Assembly: GCF_017652985.1 (NCBI RefSeq)
Contig: NZ_JAGGDJ010000044.1
Span: 1-47,891 of the forward strand
Reading direction: 5' to 3'
Source of the DNA: Paenibacillus artemisiicola
GTDB lineage: Bacteria > Bacillota > Bacilli > Paenibacillales > Paenibacillaceae
DNA length: 47,891 nt
Below the pieces are notes generated by a model that ran no database searches, had not been told where the DNA came from, and was given only the letters and a program-made list of their open reading frames with translations. Positions within the stretch are counted from its first letter, which is position 1, and the number at the start of each line of letters is the position of its first letter. The position numbers were made by a program, and so were the translations under genes. Positions 15,827 through 25,061 of the stretch are shown in pieces.

Positions 15827-17377
15827 ATGTCTATCCGAACGAAATTGCTGCTTTCTTATATCGCCATGATCGCGGTGCCCGTCGTGCTCTTCGGGGCGGT
15901 CGTCATGACCGCGGCCGGCCTGTACCTGCGGGACATGGCGCCCGGATCCGGCCATGCTGCCGCGCGGCAGCATCGCGCCGCCCTGCCCTTCGAAGCGTTC
16001 CGCGACCTGTTCGGCGGGCGAAGCGAGCTCGCGGGCGGGCTGCGGTTCGTCGCCGCGCACGATCCGCGCCTGCTGGACGATCCGGCGTTTCTCGCGGACG
16101 CGGAAGCGGAGCTGGCGAAGGTCGACGCCGGCCTGCTCGTGCTGCGCGGCGAGCGGACGGCGTACGCGTCGCCCGGCTTGGACGCGGACGCGATCACGCG
16201 GCAGCTGCAGGCCGGCGGCTCCGAGGCGGCGAACGCCTGGCCGCCGCGCAAGCCCGGGGGCTACGGCTTCGACCGCATCGCCTACACCGCCGCGGACGGC
16301 CAAAGCGCCACCCTCGTCATCGCCTCGGACATGGAGCCGGTCGCCCGCTTCTTCCGCCGCTTCGTCCCGACCGTGCTGCTCGCGCTCGTCGGCGCGCTGG
16401 CGCTCACGAACGGCGTCCTGACCTACTTCGTCTCGCGCAGCATCATCCGGCCGCTGCAGGCGCTTCGGACCGCGGCCGGCCATATCCGCGAAGGCGAGCT
16501 GGACCGGCCCGTGAATCTGCGGCGGCAGGACGAGATCGGCCAGCTGGGCGCGGCGTTCGAGGAGATGCGCGTCCGTCTGCGGGACTCCATCGGCGACGGG
16601 CTGCAGCTGGAGCAGAGCCGCAAGGAGCTGCTCGCCTCCATCTCCCATGACCTGAAGACGCCGATCACCGCCATTCAAGGCTGCGTCGACTGCCTGCAGG
16701 GCGGGGTCGCGGACACGGAGGAGAAACGGCGGAAGTACGTCGCGATGATCGCGGGCAAGGCCGCCGACATGAACCGGATGATCGAAGAGCTGTCGCTCTA
16801 TTCCACGCTGGACGTCGGCCGGCTGCCGTTTCGGTTCGAGCGGCTGGAGCTCGGCGAGTACGTCCGGCGGACGGTCGAGGAGCTGCGGCTCGACCCGCGC
16901 CTCGCCGGCGTCCGGCTGGAGCTGGATGTGCCGCGGCATGACCCCGCCTCCGCCGATCCATGGCCGCTCTGCGTGCAGGCCGACCGGGAGAAGCTGCGCC
17001 GGGCGATCCTGAACGTCGTCGAAAACAGTCTGAAGCATATGGAGCGCGAGCCCCGCATCCTGCGTTTCGCGCTGGAACGCCTGGCGCCCGGCGCCCCGGA
17101 CGAGGCCGTCGCCATCCGGATCGCGGATAACGGCACCGGCATCCCGGAGGACGCGCTGCCGCATGTCTTCGACCGCTTCTTCCGCGCGGAGCCGTCCCGG
17201 CGGACGGAATCCGGAAGCAGCGGCCTCGGCCTCGCCATCGTGAAAGGCATCGTGGAGGAGCACGGCGGCCGGGTGCGCGCCTTCAGCCGTCCCGGCGAGG
17301 GCACGTCCATCGTCATCGCGCTGCCGGCCGATCGAAGCTCCCGGATTACGGACTCGCCGGGAAAACAACCGACATGA
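15827..17377 (+). CDS. Two-component sensor histidine kinase
   Basis: Encodes 516 residues starting at 15827 behind AGAGGTG. Layout: membrane segment about 7-32, extracellular sensor region 35-172, second membrane segment 178-204, HAMP 205-258, HisKA with phosphorylated H274 in ASISHDLKTP, and an ATPase domain with N box (NVVENSLKH), G1 (IADNGTGIP), F box (FDRFFR) and G2 (SGLGLAIVKG). The extracellular region is a short alpha/beta sensor without a recognised ligand. It phosphorylates the response regulator encoded 13 bases downstream. Kinase before regulator is the less common order. Confidence 0.93.
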   Translation: MSIRTKLLLSYIAMIAVPVVLFGAVVMTAAGLYLRDMAPGSGHAAARQHRAALPFEAFRDLFGGRSELAGGLRFVAAHDPRLLDDPAFLADAEAELAKVDAGLLVLRGERTAYASPGLDADAITRQLQAGGSEAANAWPPRKPGGYGFDRIAYTAADGQSATLVIASDMEPVARFFRRFVPTVLLALVGALALTNGVLTYFVSRSIIRPLQALRTAAGHIREGELDRPVNLRRQDEIGQLGAAFEEMRVRLRDSIGDGLQLEQSRKELLASISHDLKTPITAIQGCVDCLQGGVADTEEKRRKYVAMIAGKAADMNRMIEELSLYSTLDVGRLPFRFERLELGEYVRRTVEELRLDPRLAGVRLELDVPRHDPASADPWPLCVQADREKLRRAILNVVENSLKHMEREPRILRFALERLAPGAPDEAVAIRIADNGTGIPEDALPHVFDRFFRAEPSRRTESGSSGLGLAIVKGIVEEHGGRVRAFSRPGEGTSIVIALPADRSSRITDSPGKQPT

Positions 17378-17390
17378 GGAGGGAGCCGAC

Positions 17391-18080
17391 ATGAAACGGA
17401 TTTTGATCATCGAAGACGATCCCGTCATCGCCGAGGTGCAGCACGACTACCTGGAGGCAAGCGGCTTCAAGGCCGACGTGGCGGACCGCGGCGAGACCGG
17501 GCTGGAGCTGGCGCTGCGGGACCGGTACGATTTGATTTTGCTCGATCTGATGCTGCCCGGGCTGGACGGCTACGAGATTTGCCGCCGGGTCCGCGAGGCG
17601 AGCAACGTGCCGATTCTCATCGTGTCCGCGAAGAAGGAGGAAGTGGACAAGATCCGCGGATTCGGCCTCGGCGCCGACGATTATATCCTGAAGCCGTTCG
17701 GCCTCGGCGAGCTGGTCGCCCGGGTCAAAGCGCACCTGGCCCGCTACGATCGGCTCGTCGGCAGCGGCGAATGGCGGCACGACGAGCTGCGGCTGCCGGG
17801 CATCCGCATCGACCGCCAAGCCCGCCGGGTGCACGTGAACGAAGCGGAAGTCGCGTTTACGGCCAAGGAGTACGAGCTGCTCCTCTTCCTCGCGTCCAAT
17901 CCGAACCGGGTGTTCCGGAAGGAAGAGCTGTTCGAGCGCATCTGGGGCATGGACGCCCTCGGCGACTACGCCACCGTCACGGTCCATATCGGCAAGCTGC
18001 GGGACAAGATCGAACGCGATCCGTCCAAGCCGGCTTACATAGAGACGATCTGGGGCGTCGGCTACCGTTTCAACCTGTAA
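17391..18080 (+). CDS. OmpR/PhoB-family response regulator
   Basis: Encodes 229 residues; GGAGGGAG precedes the ATG. The receiver domain (1-115) has acidic pocket residues E8, D9 and D10, phosphoacceptor D52 (LLDLMLPG), a switch serine in ILIVSAKKE and the conserved lysine in YILKPFG. The C-terminal winged helix (about 130-226) ends with the typical YIETIWGVGYRFNL. It is a DNA-binding transcription factor for the preceding kinase. The next gene starts 33 bases later, so the membrane protein may be in the same operon and possibly a target. Confidence 0.95.
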   Translation: MKRILIIEDDPVIAEVQHDYLEASGFKADVADRGETGLELALRDRYDLILLDLMLPGLDGYEICRRVREASNVPILIVSAKKEEVDKIRGFGLGADDYILKPFGLGELVARVKAHLARYDRLVGSGEWRHDELRLPGIRIDRQARRVHVNEAEVAFTAKEYELLLFLASNPNRVFRKEELFERIWGMDALGDYATVTVHIGKLRDKIERDPSKPAYIETIWGVGYRFNL

Positions 18081-18113
18081 CACCATCGCATCCGAAAGGG
18101 AGGGCTGCTACCC

Positions 18114-18644
18114 GTGGCCAAACTCACGATGACGCAGCGGCGCGTTCTGCTGCTGCTCCACCTTGTTTTCGCATCCATCATGCTGGGCGGCCAGGCGACC
18201 TTCATCATTCTCGCGCTGACGGCCTCGGCGACGGACAGCGCGGACACGCTTCGCACGTGCTACGCGGTCATGCACCTGCTCGCCGACTCGAGCGTGCGCG
18301 CCTCGACGATCGGCACGACCGCGACCGGCATTCTGCTATCGGTGCTCACCTCGTGGGGCCTCTTCCGCTACTATTGGCTGATCGCCAAAGAAATCCTGAC
18401 GCTCGTCACGATCGGCATCGGCTTCGTCGGCCTCTATGAATGGACGCTGCGCGGCGTCCGCCTGTCCGAAGCGCCGGTCGCGAACGCCTGGGCGGAGCCC
18501 GGCTTCACGGTCAACCATGCGTGGCTGTGGATCGGGATCCTGCTGCAAACGATCTCCCTGCTCCTCATGTTCGTCCTCTCCGTGTGGAAGCCGGGCGGGA
18601 AAACCAAGATGTCCGCGAGAGGGACGGCGGTTACGGGGCGCTAG
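18114..18644 (+). CDS. Four-segment integral membrane protein (DUF2269-like)
   Basis: Encodes 176 residues with a GTG start behind GGGAGGG. Four hydrophobic segments are visible at about 10-35, 60-80, 84-106 and 132-155, with an HLVFASIMLGGQ motif in the first. The pattern matches small predicted membrane proteins of the DUF2269 type, whose function is unknown. It lies 33 bases after the response regulator and is probably co-transcribed with the two-component genes. Confidence 0.75.
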   Translation: MAKLTMTQRRVLLLLHLVFASIMLGGQATFIILALTASATDSADTLRTCYAVMHLLADSSVRASTIGTTATGILLSVLTSWGLFRYYWLIAKEILTLVTIGIGFVGLYEWTLRGVRLSEAPVANAWAEPGFTVNHAWLWIGILLQTISLLLMFVLSVWKPGGKTKMSARGTAVTGR

Positions 18645-18837
18645 CCTCCCCGCGCGCCGACAGGGCTGTCGCGTGTGCGTTGTGCCGTTTTCGCGGACTG
18701 CCTTTTTGCCGCTGCTTGTCCGTCTCAGCTTGCGAAATCCAGCCCCGCCGGACGCACGCCCTTGCGATTCGCCGAACGTACGGCAGACTGCAACCAGACG
18801 GCGCGGCAAGACGTCTTGGAGTAGAGGGGGATGAAGC

Positions 18838-19297
18838 ATGCGAACCGCGATACTACGGGTAACGATGCTCTGTCTGTGTCTGGCGCTGCTGGCAGGCTGT
18901 AAACCCGCCCGCCTGGACCGGCCAGCCTGAAACGGTTCTGACCATCGCGCTGATCGAGGAGGCTTTCGCCGCCCAGGGCATTCCGCTGCAGCCGGAGACT
19001 TCCGGCGAAGCAAGGACCGCCAGCGTCCTGTCGATGCCGTTGAACGGCGTCGCTCCCGTCCTGTTCGCCATCCATGACGGTCAGCGCATCGCCGTCTATC
19101 TCTGCGCGTCCGCGAAGGGCGTTACGCGAGCGGAAGAAGATTTTGCGGAGAAAACCGCGGCGGCGGACGTGATTGCCCACGGCAGATACGCGGCGGCGAA
19201 CGCGCTGGCCGTGTACGATTATGCGAGCTCACGGAGCGCGATGGGCGAAGATATCCGCGTCGCGCAAGCGGTGCAGGCTTTGGCGAAGCATTTATGA
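18838..19297 (+). pseudogene. Frame-broken small lipoprotein gene
   Basis: An ATG at 18838 with AGGGGG seven bases upstream starts a lipoprotein signal peptide ending in LLAGC, but that frame stops at 18928-18930 after 30 codons. Shifting by one base around the AAACCC at 18901-18906 gives an uninterrupted frame (from about 18905) reading PPAWTGQPETVLTIALIEE and on to the stop at 19295-19297. The joined product would be about 150 residues: a lipidated extracellular protein of no recognised family. The single-base lesion may be a true mutation or a sequencing error; no classic slippery site for programmed shifting is present. Confidence 0.7.
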
Positions 19298-19407
19298 GGT
19301 AAATCGTTAAGCCGACGGACAAAAGGCCGACGGCCCGCCCGTCCGGACTGCGTCTTCCCAACTCGGGAATGGCGATCTGTCCGGGCCGGCGAGGCCGGCG
19401 GCCTTCG

Positions 19408-21267
19408 TTATTTCAGCACTTCCGCCGCCAGCGTTCGCTCCGCTTGTTCGTACCGGAGTCCCGGCAGCCGCACATAGCCGATCGCCCACAGGACGGCGCT
19501 GCCGAACAACGCCACGTTCATCGTCGACGCCGCCCACATCGTGAAGGAATACGTCTCGTTGCCGCCGGACTGGAACAGGATGGCGAACGTGTTGACGAAG
19601 ATCGTCAAGCTGAAGCCCGCGGCCAGCCACAGCAGCACCCGGTCCCGCAGCTGCAGGTACGCGAGCGCGGCGAGCGCCGCGGCGGGAAAGAGGTAGCGCT
19701 CGTGCATCCCCGTCGAGAGCGTGAACACGCCCGAGATCAGCAGCATCGCCGCGGCCGGCGCGAACGCCGCCTGCCGGCTGCGCGCGTACGCCCGCCAGGC
19801 GAACAGCGTCGTAAGGACGATGCCGGCCAGCCCCCACGCATGGAAGGTCAAGCCGAGGAATCGGGTCGCGTCGGCCTTGTAGTTGTCCCCCAGCAGCGCG
19901 AACAGGTTGTACGCGTTGACGGTGGCGTATGGATACTCCTGCACGGTGCCGGCGTAGAGCCGGTACAGCCATAACGGGCTTTGGCCCGTCGAGAACGGCA
20001 GCGCCACGGCGAGGAGCGTCGCGGCGGAGGCGGCGATCGCCGTAAGCCAAGCCCGAAGATTGCGCGCGGAGACGAGGCCGAAGAACAGCACCGGCGCGAA
20101 AATGATCCCCTGCGGCTTCATCAGAATCGCCGCCGCGAACAGCGCCGACGCCCAGCCGATTCGCCCCCGCGTCAGCAAGTAAACGGCCCCGACGACGAGC
20201 AGCGTGAACAGCGAATCGACCTGCCCCCAATAGGTCGAGTTGACGATGACGGCGGGATTCAGCAGGTACAGCAGCGCGACCAGAAGGCCGGCCGCATAGC
20301 CGGCATAGCGCCGCGAAGCGAGAAACAGCACCCACGCCGTCCCGGCGTCCGCGAGCATGGACGGCAGCTTGTACAGCACGGTCGCGTACGGCGCGAGCGA
20401 CGCGGCGCGCAGCAGGCGCCCGATGACGTACAGCGCGTAAATGTAAAGCGGCGGATAGTCGGCATTGCCGTTGACGTAGAAGCCGCTTAGGTTCTCCGCG
20501 GCCTGGGACGCCCAAGCGCGGAAAAAGTTCAAGTCCCCTTGATGCGACGCCGCCCACGGCGCGACCGCGATCCGCAGCAGCACGCCCGCGCCGAGCAGCG
20601 GCCAGAGCAGCCCTTTGCGGCGATCGGCGGGCACGTCGGCCTTCCGCCGGAACACGGCGTACGCCCCGGCGGCCGCGAGCGCCGCGAAGACGAACGCGTA
20701 CGCGACGAGCCCGCTCTTGCCCGCGCCGGAAGACGAGGCGCCGAACCCGCCGCCGCGGCCGAAACCCGGAGCGCCGCCGCCCTGTGTGCCGCCGCCGGCA
20801 AAGCCGCCCACCCCGTCGGGGCCGACGGCCGAGGAGCTCCCGCCCGGGGCGCCCTGCGCCGAGCCAACTTCGCTTTGCTCCGAGCCGGTATCGCTGTTGC
20901 CCGAAGCACCGTCCGCGCCCGTTGAGCCCGGCGCCGAGCCGGCGTCCCCGCCCGAAGCGCCTGCCGCCGAGCCGCTGCCGCTGCCCGCGGCGCCCGGCGC
21001 CGAACCGGCATCCCCCCCGCCCGGCGTGCCGTCCGCGCTCCCCGTTGCACCCGGCGCCGAGCCGTCGATGCCGTCACCAAACCCCGGCTGCGCGCCGTCC
21101 CCGCCACCGTTACCGTTAAAGCTTAGGCCGCCGTCCCCGCCGCCTCTTCCGAACGTTTGCGCGGCACCGGAGCTGCTCCCGTCCACGTGCGCAAGCGAAT
21201 AAACGCACACGGCCAGCGACAGCGCGAGCAGTAGGACCGCCGCGGTCCGAATGCCGTATTTTCGCAT
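19408..21267 (-). CDS. GT-C-type membrane glycosyltransferase with Gly/Ala/Ser-rich extracellular segment
   Basis: Encodes about 619 residues. I choose the ATG at 21267 because GGAGG lies 11 bases upstream; ATG and GTG starts at 21276 and 21285 are possible. The first membrane segment (about 8-26) is followed by a low-complexity region to about residue 170, rich in GSAPGA-like units, then around ten membrane segments. Motifs DLNFFRAWA and DYPPLYIYALY resemble polyprenyl-phosphate-sugar-dependent GT-C enzymes (GT39/GT87-like). Such enzymes add sugars to wall polymers, lipids or proteins on the outer face. The acceptor is unknown. Confidence 0.8.
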   Translation of the reverse strand: MRKYGIRTAAVLLLALSLAVCVYSLAHVDGSSSGAAQTFGRGGGDGGLSFNGNGGGDGAQPGFGDGIDGSAPGATGSADGTPGGGDAGSAPGAAGSGSGSAAGASGGDAGSAPGSTGADGASGNSDTGSEQSEVGSAQGAPGGSSSAVGPDGVGGFAGGGTQGGGAPGFGRGGGFGASSSGAGKSGLVAYAFVFAALAAAGAYAVFRRKADVPADRRKGLLWPLLGAGVLLRIAVAPWAASHQGDLNFFRAWASQAAENLSGFYVNGNADYPPLYIYALYVIGRLLRAASLAPYATVLYKLPSMLADAGTAWVLFLASRRYAGYAAGLLVALLYLLNPAVIVNSTYWGQVDSLFTLLVVGAVYLLTRGRIGWASALFAAAILMKPQGIIFAPVLFFGLVSARNLRAWLTAIAASAATLLAVALPFSTGQSPLWLYRLYAGTVQEYPYATVNAYNLFALLGDNYKADATRFLGLTFHAWGLAGIVLTTLFAWRAYARSRQAAFAPAAAMLLISGVFTLSTGMHERYLFPAAALAALAYLQLRDRVLLWLAAGFSLTIFVNTFAILFQSGGNETYSFTMWAASTMNVALFGSAVLWAIGYVRLPGLRYEQAERTLAAEVLK

Positions 21268-21403
21268 GTAACCCATGCCCTCCACCTCGTTCCGCTTTCA
21301 GTCGATGTTCATGCCTTTCATTCTAAGCACCGAACCTGAAGCAAAACTTAGCCGTGCCTGATAGTTTGCTGAAAGCGGGCGCGCGGCGCCGATCGGGCCG
21401 GCA

Positions 21404-21435
21404 GCAAAAAAGACGCCCCGCTTCCGAGGCGTCTT
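21404..21435 (-). terminator. Terminator of the deacetylase/thioesterase unit
   Basis: On the minus strand an 8-bp stem (21428-21435 with 21410-21417), a 10-base loop and a seven-T run follow. It lies 75 bases after the thioesterase stop codon. Confidence 0.88.
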
Positions 21436-21451
21436 CTATAGGTCTTCCGGT

Positions 21452-21493
21452 TACGTCAGCCCCGGGCATCATCGGATGTCCGGGGCTGACGTA
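21452..21493. other. Long 19-bp hairpin between thioesterase gene and terminator
   Basis: The arms 21452-21470 and 21475-21493 pair over 19 bp with one G-T pair and an ATCG loop. There is no T-run next to it. It begins 17 bases after the thioesterase stop on the minus strand and precedes the T-tailed terminator. Confidence 0.85.
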
Positions 21494-21509
21494 GAAATCC
21501 GTCCTTGCC

Positions 21510-22022
21510 TCACTCCCACGGATACTTCGTCAGCAAATAATCCGCGAACTTCTTGCTCTCTTCCCGCCGGTGCTTCCGCAGCTGCGTGCGGTACTCCGCC
21601 GTCTCGAACAGCTTCTTCTCCTCGTCCGTCTCCGGGACGACGCCCGGCACGGGGATGGGACGGTTATCGTCGTCCAAGGCGACGAAGGTGAGGAACGCCG
21701 TGGCCGCGATCGTGCGGTCGCCGGTGCGCATGTCCTCGCGGATCACTTTGACGAACACCTCCATGGAGCTGGTGCCCGTGTGCGTGATGAACGATTCCAG
21801 CGACACGGAATCGCTCGGCCGGATCGGCTGCAGGAAGTCGACGGAGTCCGTGGACGCCGTCACGGCCGTGGCCCGGCACAGCTTGGAGACGGAGATCGAC
21901 GCGATGTCGTCGATGTAGGCCATCAGCTTGCCGCCGAACAGCGTATTGTGGTTGTTGACGTCGGTCGGAAACACGCGGGACACCTTGAAGCAGCGCGTCT
22001 CGCGGATGAATTTCGGTTGCAT
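21510..22022 (-). CDS. Acyl-CoA thioesterase, hotdog fold (YkhA/BACH-like)
   Basis: Encodes 170 residues. The hotdog core contains the family signature around VNNHNTLFGGKLMAYIDDIA (about 22-41), with the conserved Asn and Gly-Gly, and a second part with ATAFLTFVALDDD. Enzymes of this group hydrolyse fatty acyl-CoA thioesters in the cytoplasm; the length is typical of single-hotdog bacterial YkhA proteins. Its ribosome binding site (GGAG) is within the last bases of the deacetylase gene, whose stop is only four bases away, so the two are coupled. The link between the two functions is unclear. Confidence 0.9.
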   Translation of the reverse strand: MQPKFIRETRCFKVSRVFPTDVNNHNTLFGGKLMAYIDDIASISVSKLCRATAVTASTDSVDFLQPIRPSDSVSLESFITHTGTSSMEVFVKVIREDMRTGDRTIAATAFLTFVALDDDNRPIPVPGVVPETDEEKKLFETAEYRTQLRKHRREESKKFADYLLTKYPWE

Positions 22023-22026
22023 GCGT

Positions 22027-22809
22027 TCACTCCGCTCTCTTCGAAGATCCTGTTACACCAGATGATTTCGAGACCGGCAGCAATTCTCCTGTTTTATCGC
22101 GGATCAGCTCGGATACGGTCACGAGCTTGAAGCCTCTGCGCTCCAGCTCCGGCAGGATCACCTGCAGCGCCTTGACCGTATGTATGGAGGCCCCCGACAC
22201 ATAGTCGTGCAGCAGCACGATGTCGCCGTTGCGCGCGTTCTTCAGCACCTTGTTCGCGATATGCCGCACCCCGGGGCTGCGCCAGTCCTCGGTATCCTGG
22301 TGCCAGGACCAGAGCACGGTCGTATACCCGAGCTTCCGCGCGATGTCGATCGACTTGTCGTTATAATACCCGCCGGGCGGACGGAACAGGAACGGCTTCT
22401 TGCCGGTCAGCTGCTTGAGCGAACGGTCGGTGCGCGCGATTTCCCGCTGGATCGTCTCGGACGCGACCCCTTTGGTGAAGAACACATGATTGAACGTATG
22501 ATTGGCCACTTCATGCCCCTCCGCGATTTCCCGCTTGACGATATCCGGATATTTCTCCACCCGGTAGCCGATGACGAAGAAGGTCGCTTTGGCGTGGTAC
22601 TGCTTGAGCAGATCGAGAATCTGGTTCGTCGTCCGCGGTTCGGGACCGTCGTCGAACGTCAGGGCGAGCTCCTTGCGCTCGAGCGGCAGCTCCCAGATGA
22701 TGTCCCCCCTGCTTTCGTAGAAATAACGGTCTTTCCGGGGAATCCCGAAGCCGCACAGCACGGTCAAACAAAGCGCGACGGCCAGCAACCGTAATCCCGC
22801 ATGGCGCAT
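22027..22809 (-). CDS. Polysaccharide deacetylase, PdaA/B-like NodB domain
   Basis: Encodes 260 residues from the ATG at 22809, behind AGGGGG. A signal anchor covers residues 6-22. The NodB motifs are complete: TFDDGP (51-56), NHTFNH (metal-binding H104 and H108), RPPGGYYN (143-150), then WSWHQDTEDW and a final LLHD. Such enzymes deacetylate N-acetylglucosamine or muramic acid residues in peptidoglycan or related glycans outside the membrane; short single-domain forms like this are common in sporulation and wall metabolism. The start is followed downstream by a coupled thioesterase gene. Confidence 0.92.
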   Translation of the reverse strand: MRHAGLRLLAVALCLTVLCGFGIPRKDRYFYESRGDIIWELPLERKELALTFDDGPEPRTTNQILDLLKQYHAKATFFVIGYRVEKYPDIVKREIAEGHEVANHTFNHVFFTKGVASETIQREIARTDRSLKQLTGKKPFLFRPPGGYYNDKSIDIARKLGYTTVLWSWHQDTEDWRSPGVRHIANKVLKNARNGDIVLLHDYVSGASIHTVKALQVILPELERRGFKLVTVSELIRDKTGELLPVSKSSGVTGSSKRAE

Positions 22810-22949
22810 ACTGCTACCCCCTTGCCCAGTCGGAGAACCCGACTGCAATCAACGTTTACTATGGCACGGAAACCGGTATTTTATGCCGAGCGCGGCAAAG
22901 TCGCGGCCCGCCTCGCGTTCGAAACTTCCCCCTTCGTCCCCGCGACGCG

Positions 22950-22976
22950 AAAAAAAGAGAACGCCCGCAGGCGTTC
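22950..22976 (-). terminator. Terminator of the NAGPA-domain gene
   Basis: A perfect 7-bp stem (22970-22976 with 22959-22965) with a 4-base loop is followed on the minus strand by a CTCT then T-run (22951-22956). It lies 78 bases after the stop at 23055. Confidence 0.85.
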
Positions 22977-23054
22977 CCCGATCCTAAACCCTATAAGTGC
23001 TTCATGCCATGAACGATACGCGCCGTCAATCGAACCATCGATAACCTGCAATGC

Positions 23055-24176
23055 CTACGACGCCGATTGCGTCCGCGGCTTCGAGGAGTCGAAATGCTCC
23101 ATGTCGATGCCGCTCCAGATATTGCCCGCGTCGAACGCCTCCGGATGGTCGAACACGAGGAACGCGGAAGGCAGGTAGCGCATGCCGTATTGGCTCGACG
23201 GCTTGTTGACGACCGCGTCGTCCTTCACGAGCACGGTCGAGGAGCCGCCGTCCAGGTTCGCGGCCGTGACCGCGCCCCGCGCCAGCAGCAGCTTCTGGAT
23301 GTCGTAGAGCGTCGCGCCGACGGAATACCCCGGCTGGCGGCCGTCGATGACGACGAACATAATCGTGCCGTCCTTCTGCTGCGCCATGACCGTCCGGGGC
23401 GCGATGCCCCAGCCGTCGGCTTCGTTCTTGATCAAGCCTTTGCCGTTGACGATGAACTTCGGCTGGAACGTGACGGCGTCCCGAACGCCCATCTCGAGCA
23501 GCTGCGAAGGCTTGTAGCGGCCGGCCACCATCAAGCCGTCGCGGTCGATGCCGACGACGTTGACCGAAGCCTGCATGCCGTCGCCCTTGTAGAGCACCTT
23601 GCCGCCGGACATGACGATGCCGGCCGGCTTGAAGCCGTTGCCGTCCCAGTTCGGATCGTCGAACGCCCCGCCGTTGACGCCCGCGATCGCGCCCGTGCGC
23701 TTCACCATGCTGAGCACCGTTTCGCCGGAGCCGACGATGCTCGTCGTGGCGACGCGGATCATTTTCGGATCGTGCACGTACATGATGTACCCTTTGTACT
23801 TCGCGGTCGAGATCCGCTCCAGCTGCACGTCGCTGTCGGGATGCGCGGCCAGGTCGACGTTATGCTCGTCCTTGATCTGACCCATCTCGTCGAATTTCTT
23901 GGCATACTCCGCCACCCGGCGGTCGAGCTCGCTCTGGCCGATCAGGTACTTGGCCAGGTACCGGTGCTGGCTCGTGATGAGCGTGTCCGCCATCATGTAG
24001 CGCATGTCCGAGCCCGAAGGCGTCAGGTAAAACCAGCCCGCTCCGCCGAGCATCGCGACCAGCAGGCCGGCGAACAAGAGCGACAACCGTTTTCGCCACC
24101 GCTTGGGCTTGCCTAATTTTTTGTACCGTTTGCTTTTATAATGAGGCTCGAACGGAGCCTGCGTCTGCGTGTCCAT
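23055..24176 (-). CDS. Membrane-anchored phosphodiester glycosidase (NAGPA) domain protein
   Basis: Encodes 373 residues from the ATG at 24176, preceded by AAAGGAG. A basic N-terminus and one membrane segment (about 31-50) place the rest outside the cell. Residues about 150-360 hold the NAGPA fold: INGGAF-type motif (VNGGAFDDP), DGRQPGYSVGATL and NLDGGSST. Relatives include the sporulation protein YveL-like and exopolysaccharide-associated phosphodiester glycosidases, which cleave sugar-1-phosphate diesters as in wall teichoic or capsular polymers. The middle region (60-150) is helical and unassigned. It is a single gene with its own terminator. Confidence 0.88.
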   Translation of the reverse strand: MDTQTQAPFEPHYKSKRYKKLGKPKRWRKRLSLLFAGLLVAMLGGAGWFYLTPSGSDMRYMMADTLITSQHRYLAKYLIGQSELDRRVAEYAKKFDEMGQIKDEHNVDLAAHPDSDVQLERISTAKYKGYIMYVHDPKMIRVATTSIVGSGETVLSMVKRTGAIAGVNGGAFDDPNWDGNGFKPAGIVMSGGKVLYKGDGMQASVNVVGIDRDGLMVAGRYKPSQLLEMGVRDAVTFQPKFIVNGKGLIKNEADGWGIAPRTVMAQQKDGTIMFVVIDGRQPGYSVGATLYDIQKLLLARGAVTAANLDGGSSTVLVKDDAVVNKPSSQYGMRYLPSAFLVFDHPEAFDAGNIWSGIDMEHFDSSKPRTQSAS

Positions 24177-24392
24177 ACGATTCTCCTTTGCTAGCGCGTA
24201 GTTGGCGATATGCCGCGTCAAAACAAAACGGACGTCCGCCGTCCGCTGTCTTCACCCACTATACGCCCGCTAGCTTAAGAGAAGCTGAAAATCCGCCGTG
24301 CAAATGATGGAAGCCCCGCGGAAACGCGCGAAGCCGCGCCGCGCCTCGGGCCGCGAGGGACGACCGCGGCCGCGCGGCCGCATCCGCCGCGG

Positions 24393-25061
24393 CTACTGCA
24401 GGTCGACCTGCAGCACCTGCGGCAGCCGCTGAATGAGACGCAGCAGCCGTTCCGCGTCTTCGGCGCCGGCCACCTTGACGGCCATGTCCAAGCGCAGCTC
24501 CGGCGCATCGCCCTCCCGCCGCTTCTCGGCATGGAACTGCAGCACGGCGATGCCGGCCGTCTTCAGCGCGTCCTGCAGCGCCTCCACCGCGCCATCCTCG
24601 TCGGCCAGCCGCACGGACAGCTGCTCGTTCTTCGGCGCCGCGATCCAGCCGAAGCCGCTGTGCAGCAGCTTCTGCGCGGCCAAGAGGAGCACGGTCACGC
24701 CGATGCCGAGCACGTAGAGGCCCGCGCCGACCGCCATGCCGATGCCGGCCGTGGCCCAGATGCCCGCGGCGGTCGTCAGCCCTTTGACCGTCTGCCGCTG
24801 CGTGAAGATCATCCCCGCGCCGAGGAAGCCGACGCCGCTGACGACCTGCGCCGCGATCCGCGACGGATCGAGCCCGACGCCGTCGTCGCCCAGCATGTCC
24901 CCGAACGCGTATTTGGACAGCACCATCATGAGCGCGGAGCCGACCGCCACGACGAAATGCGTGCGGATGCCCGCTTCCTTCATCCGGTTCTTCCGCTCGT
25001 AGCCGATCAGCAGCCCGCATGCGCCCGCGACGACGATGCGAAGCAGCATTTCGTACTCCAC
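24393..25061 (-). CDS. MgtC/SapB-family membrane protein
   Basis: Encodes 222 residues with a GTG start eight bases after GGAGG. Residues 1-135 hold about four to five membrane segments with the family motifs GLLIGYERKNR, GIRTHFVVAVGSAL and VSGVGFLGAGMIF. Residues 150-222 form a cytoplasmic ACT-like domain. MgtC proteins in pathogens support growth at low Mg2+ and modulate ATP synthase; in environmental Gram-positives the role is not proven. The gene has no obvious partner in the neighbourhood. Confidence 0.92.
   Translation of the reverse strand: MEYEMLLRIVVAGACGLLIGYERKNRMKEAGIRTHFVVAVGSALMMVLSKYAFGDMLGDDGVGLDPSRIAAQVVSGVGFLGAGMIFTQRQTVKGLTTAAGIWATAGIGMAVGAGLYVLGIGVTVLLLAAQKLLHSGFGWIAAPKNEQLSVRLADEDGAVEALQDALKTAGIAVLQFHAEKRREGDAPELRLDMAVKVAGAEDAERLLRLIQRLPQVLQVDLQ

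Noticed and set aside
18898..18910. Programmed frameshift in the lipoprotein gene
   Set aside because: There is no X-XXY-YYZ slippery site for -1 shifting, nor a known +1 signal; a mutation or sequence error is simpler.
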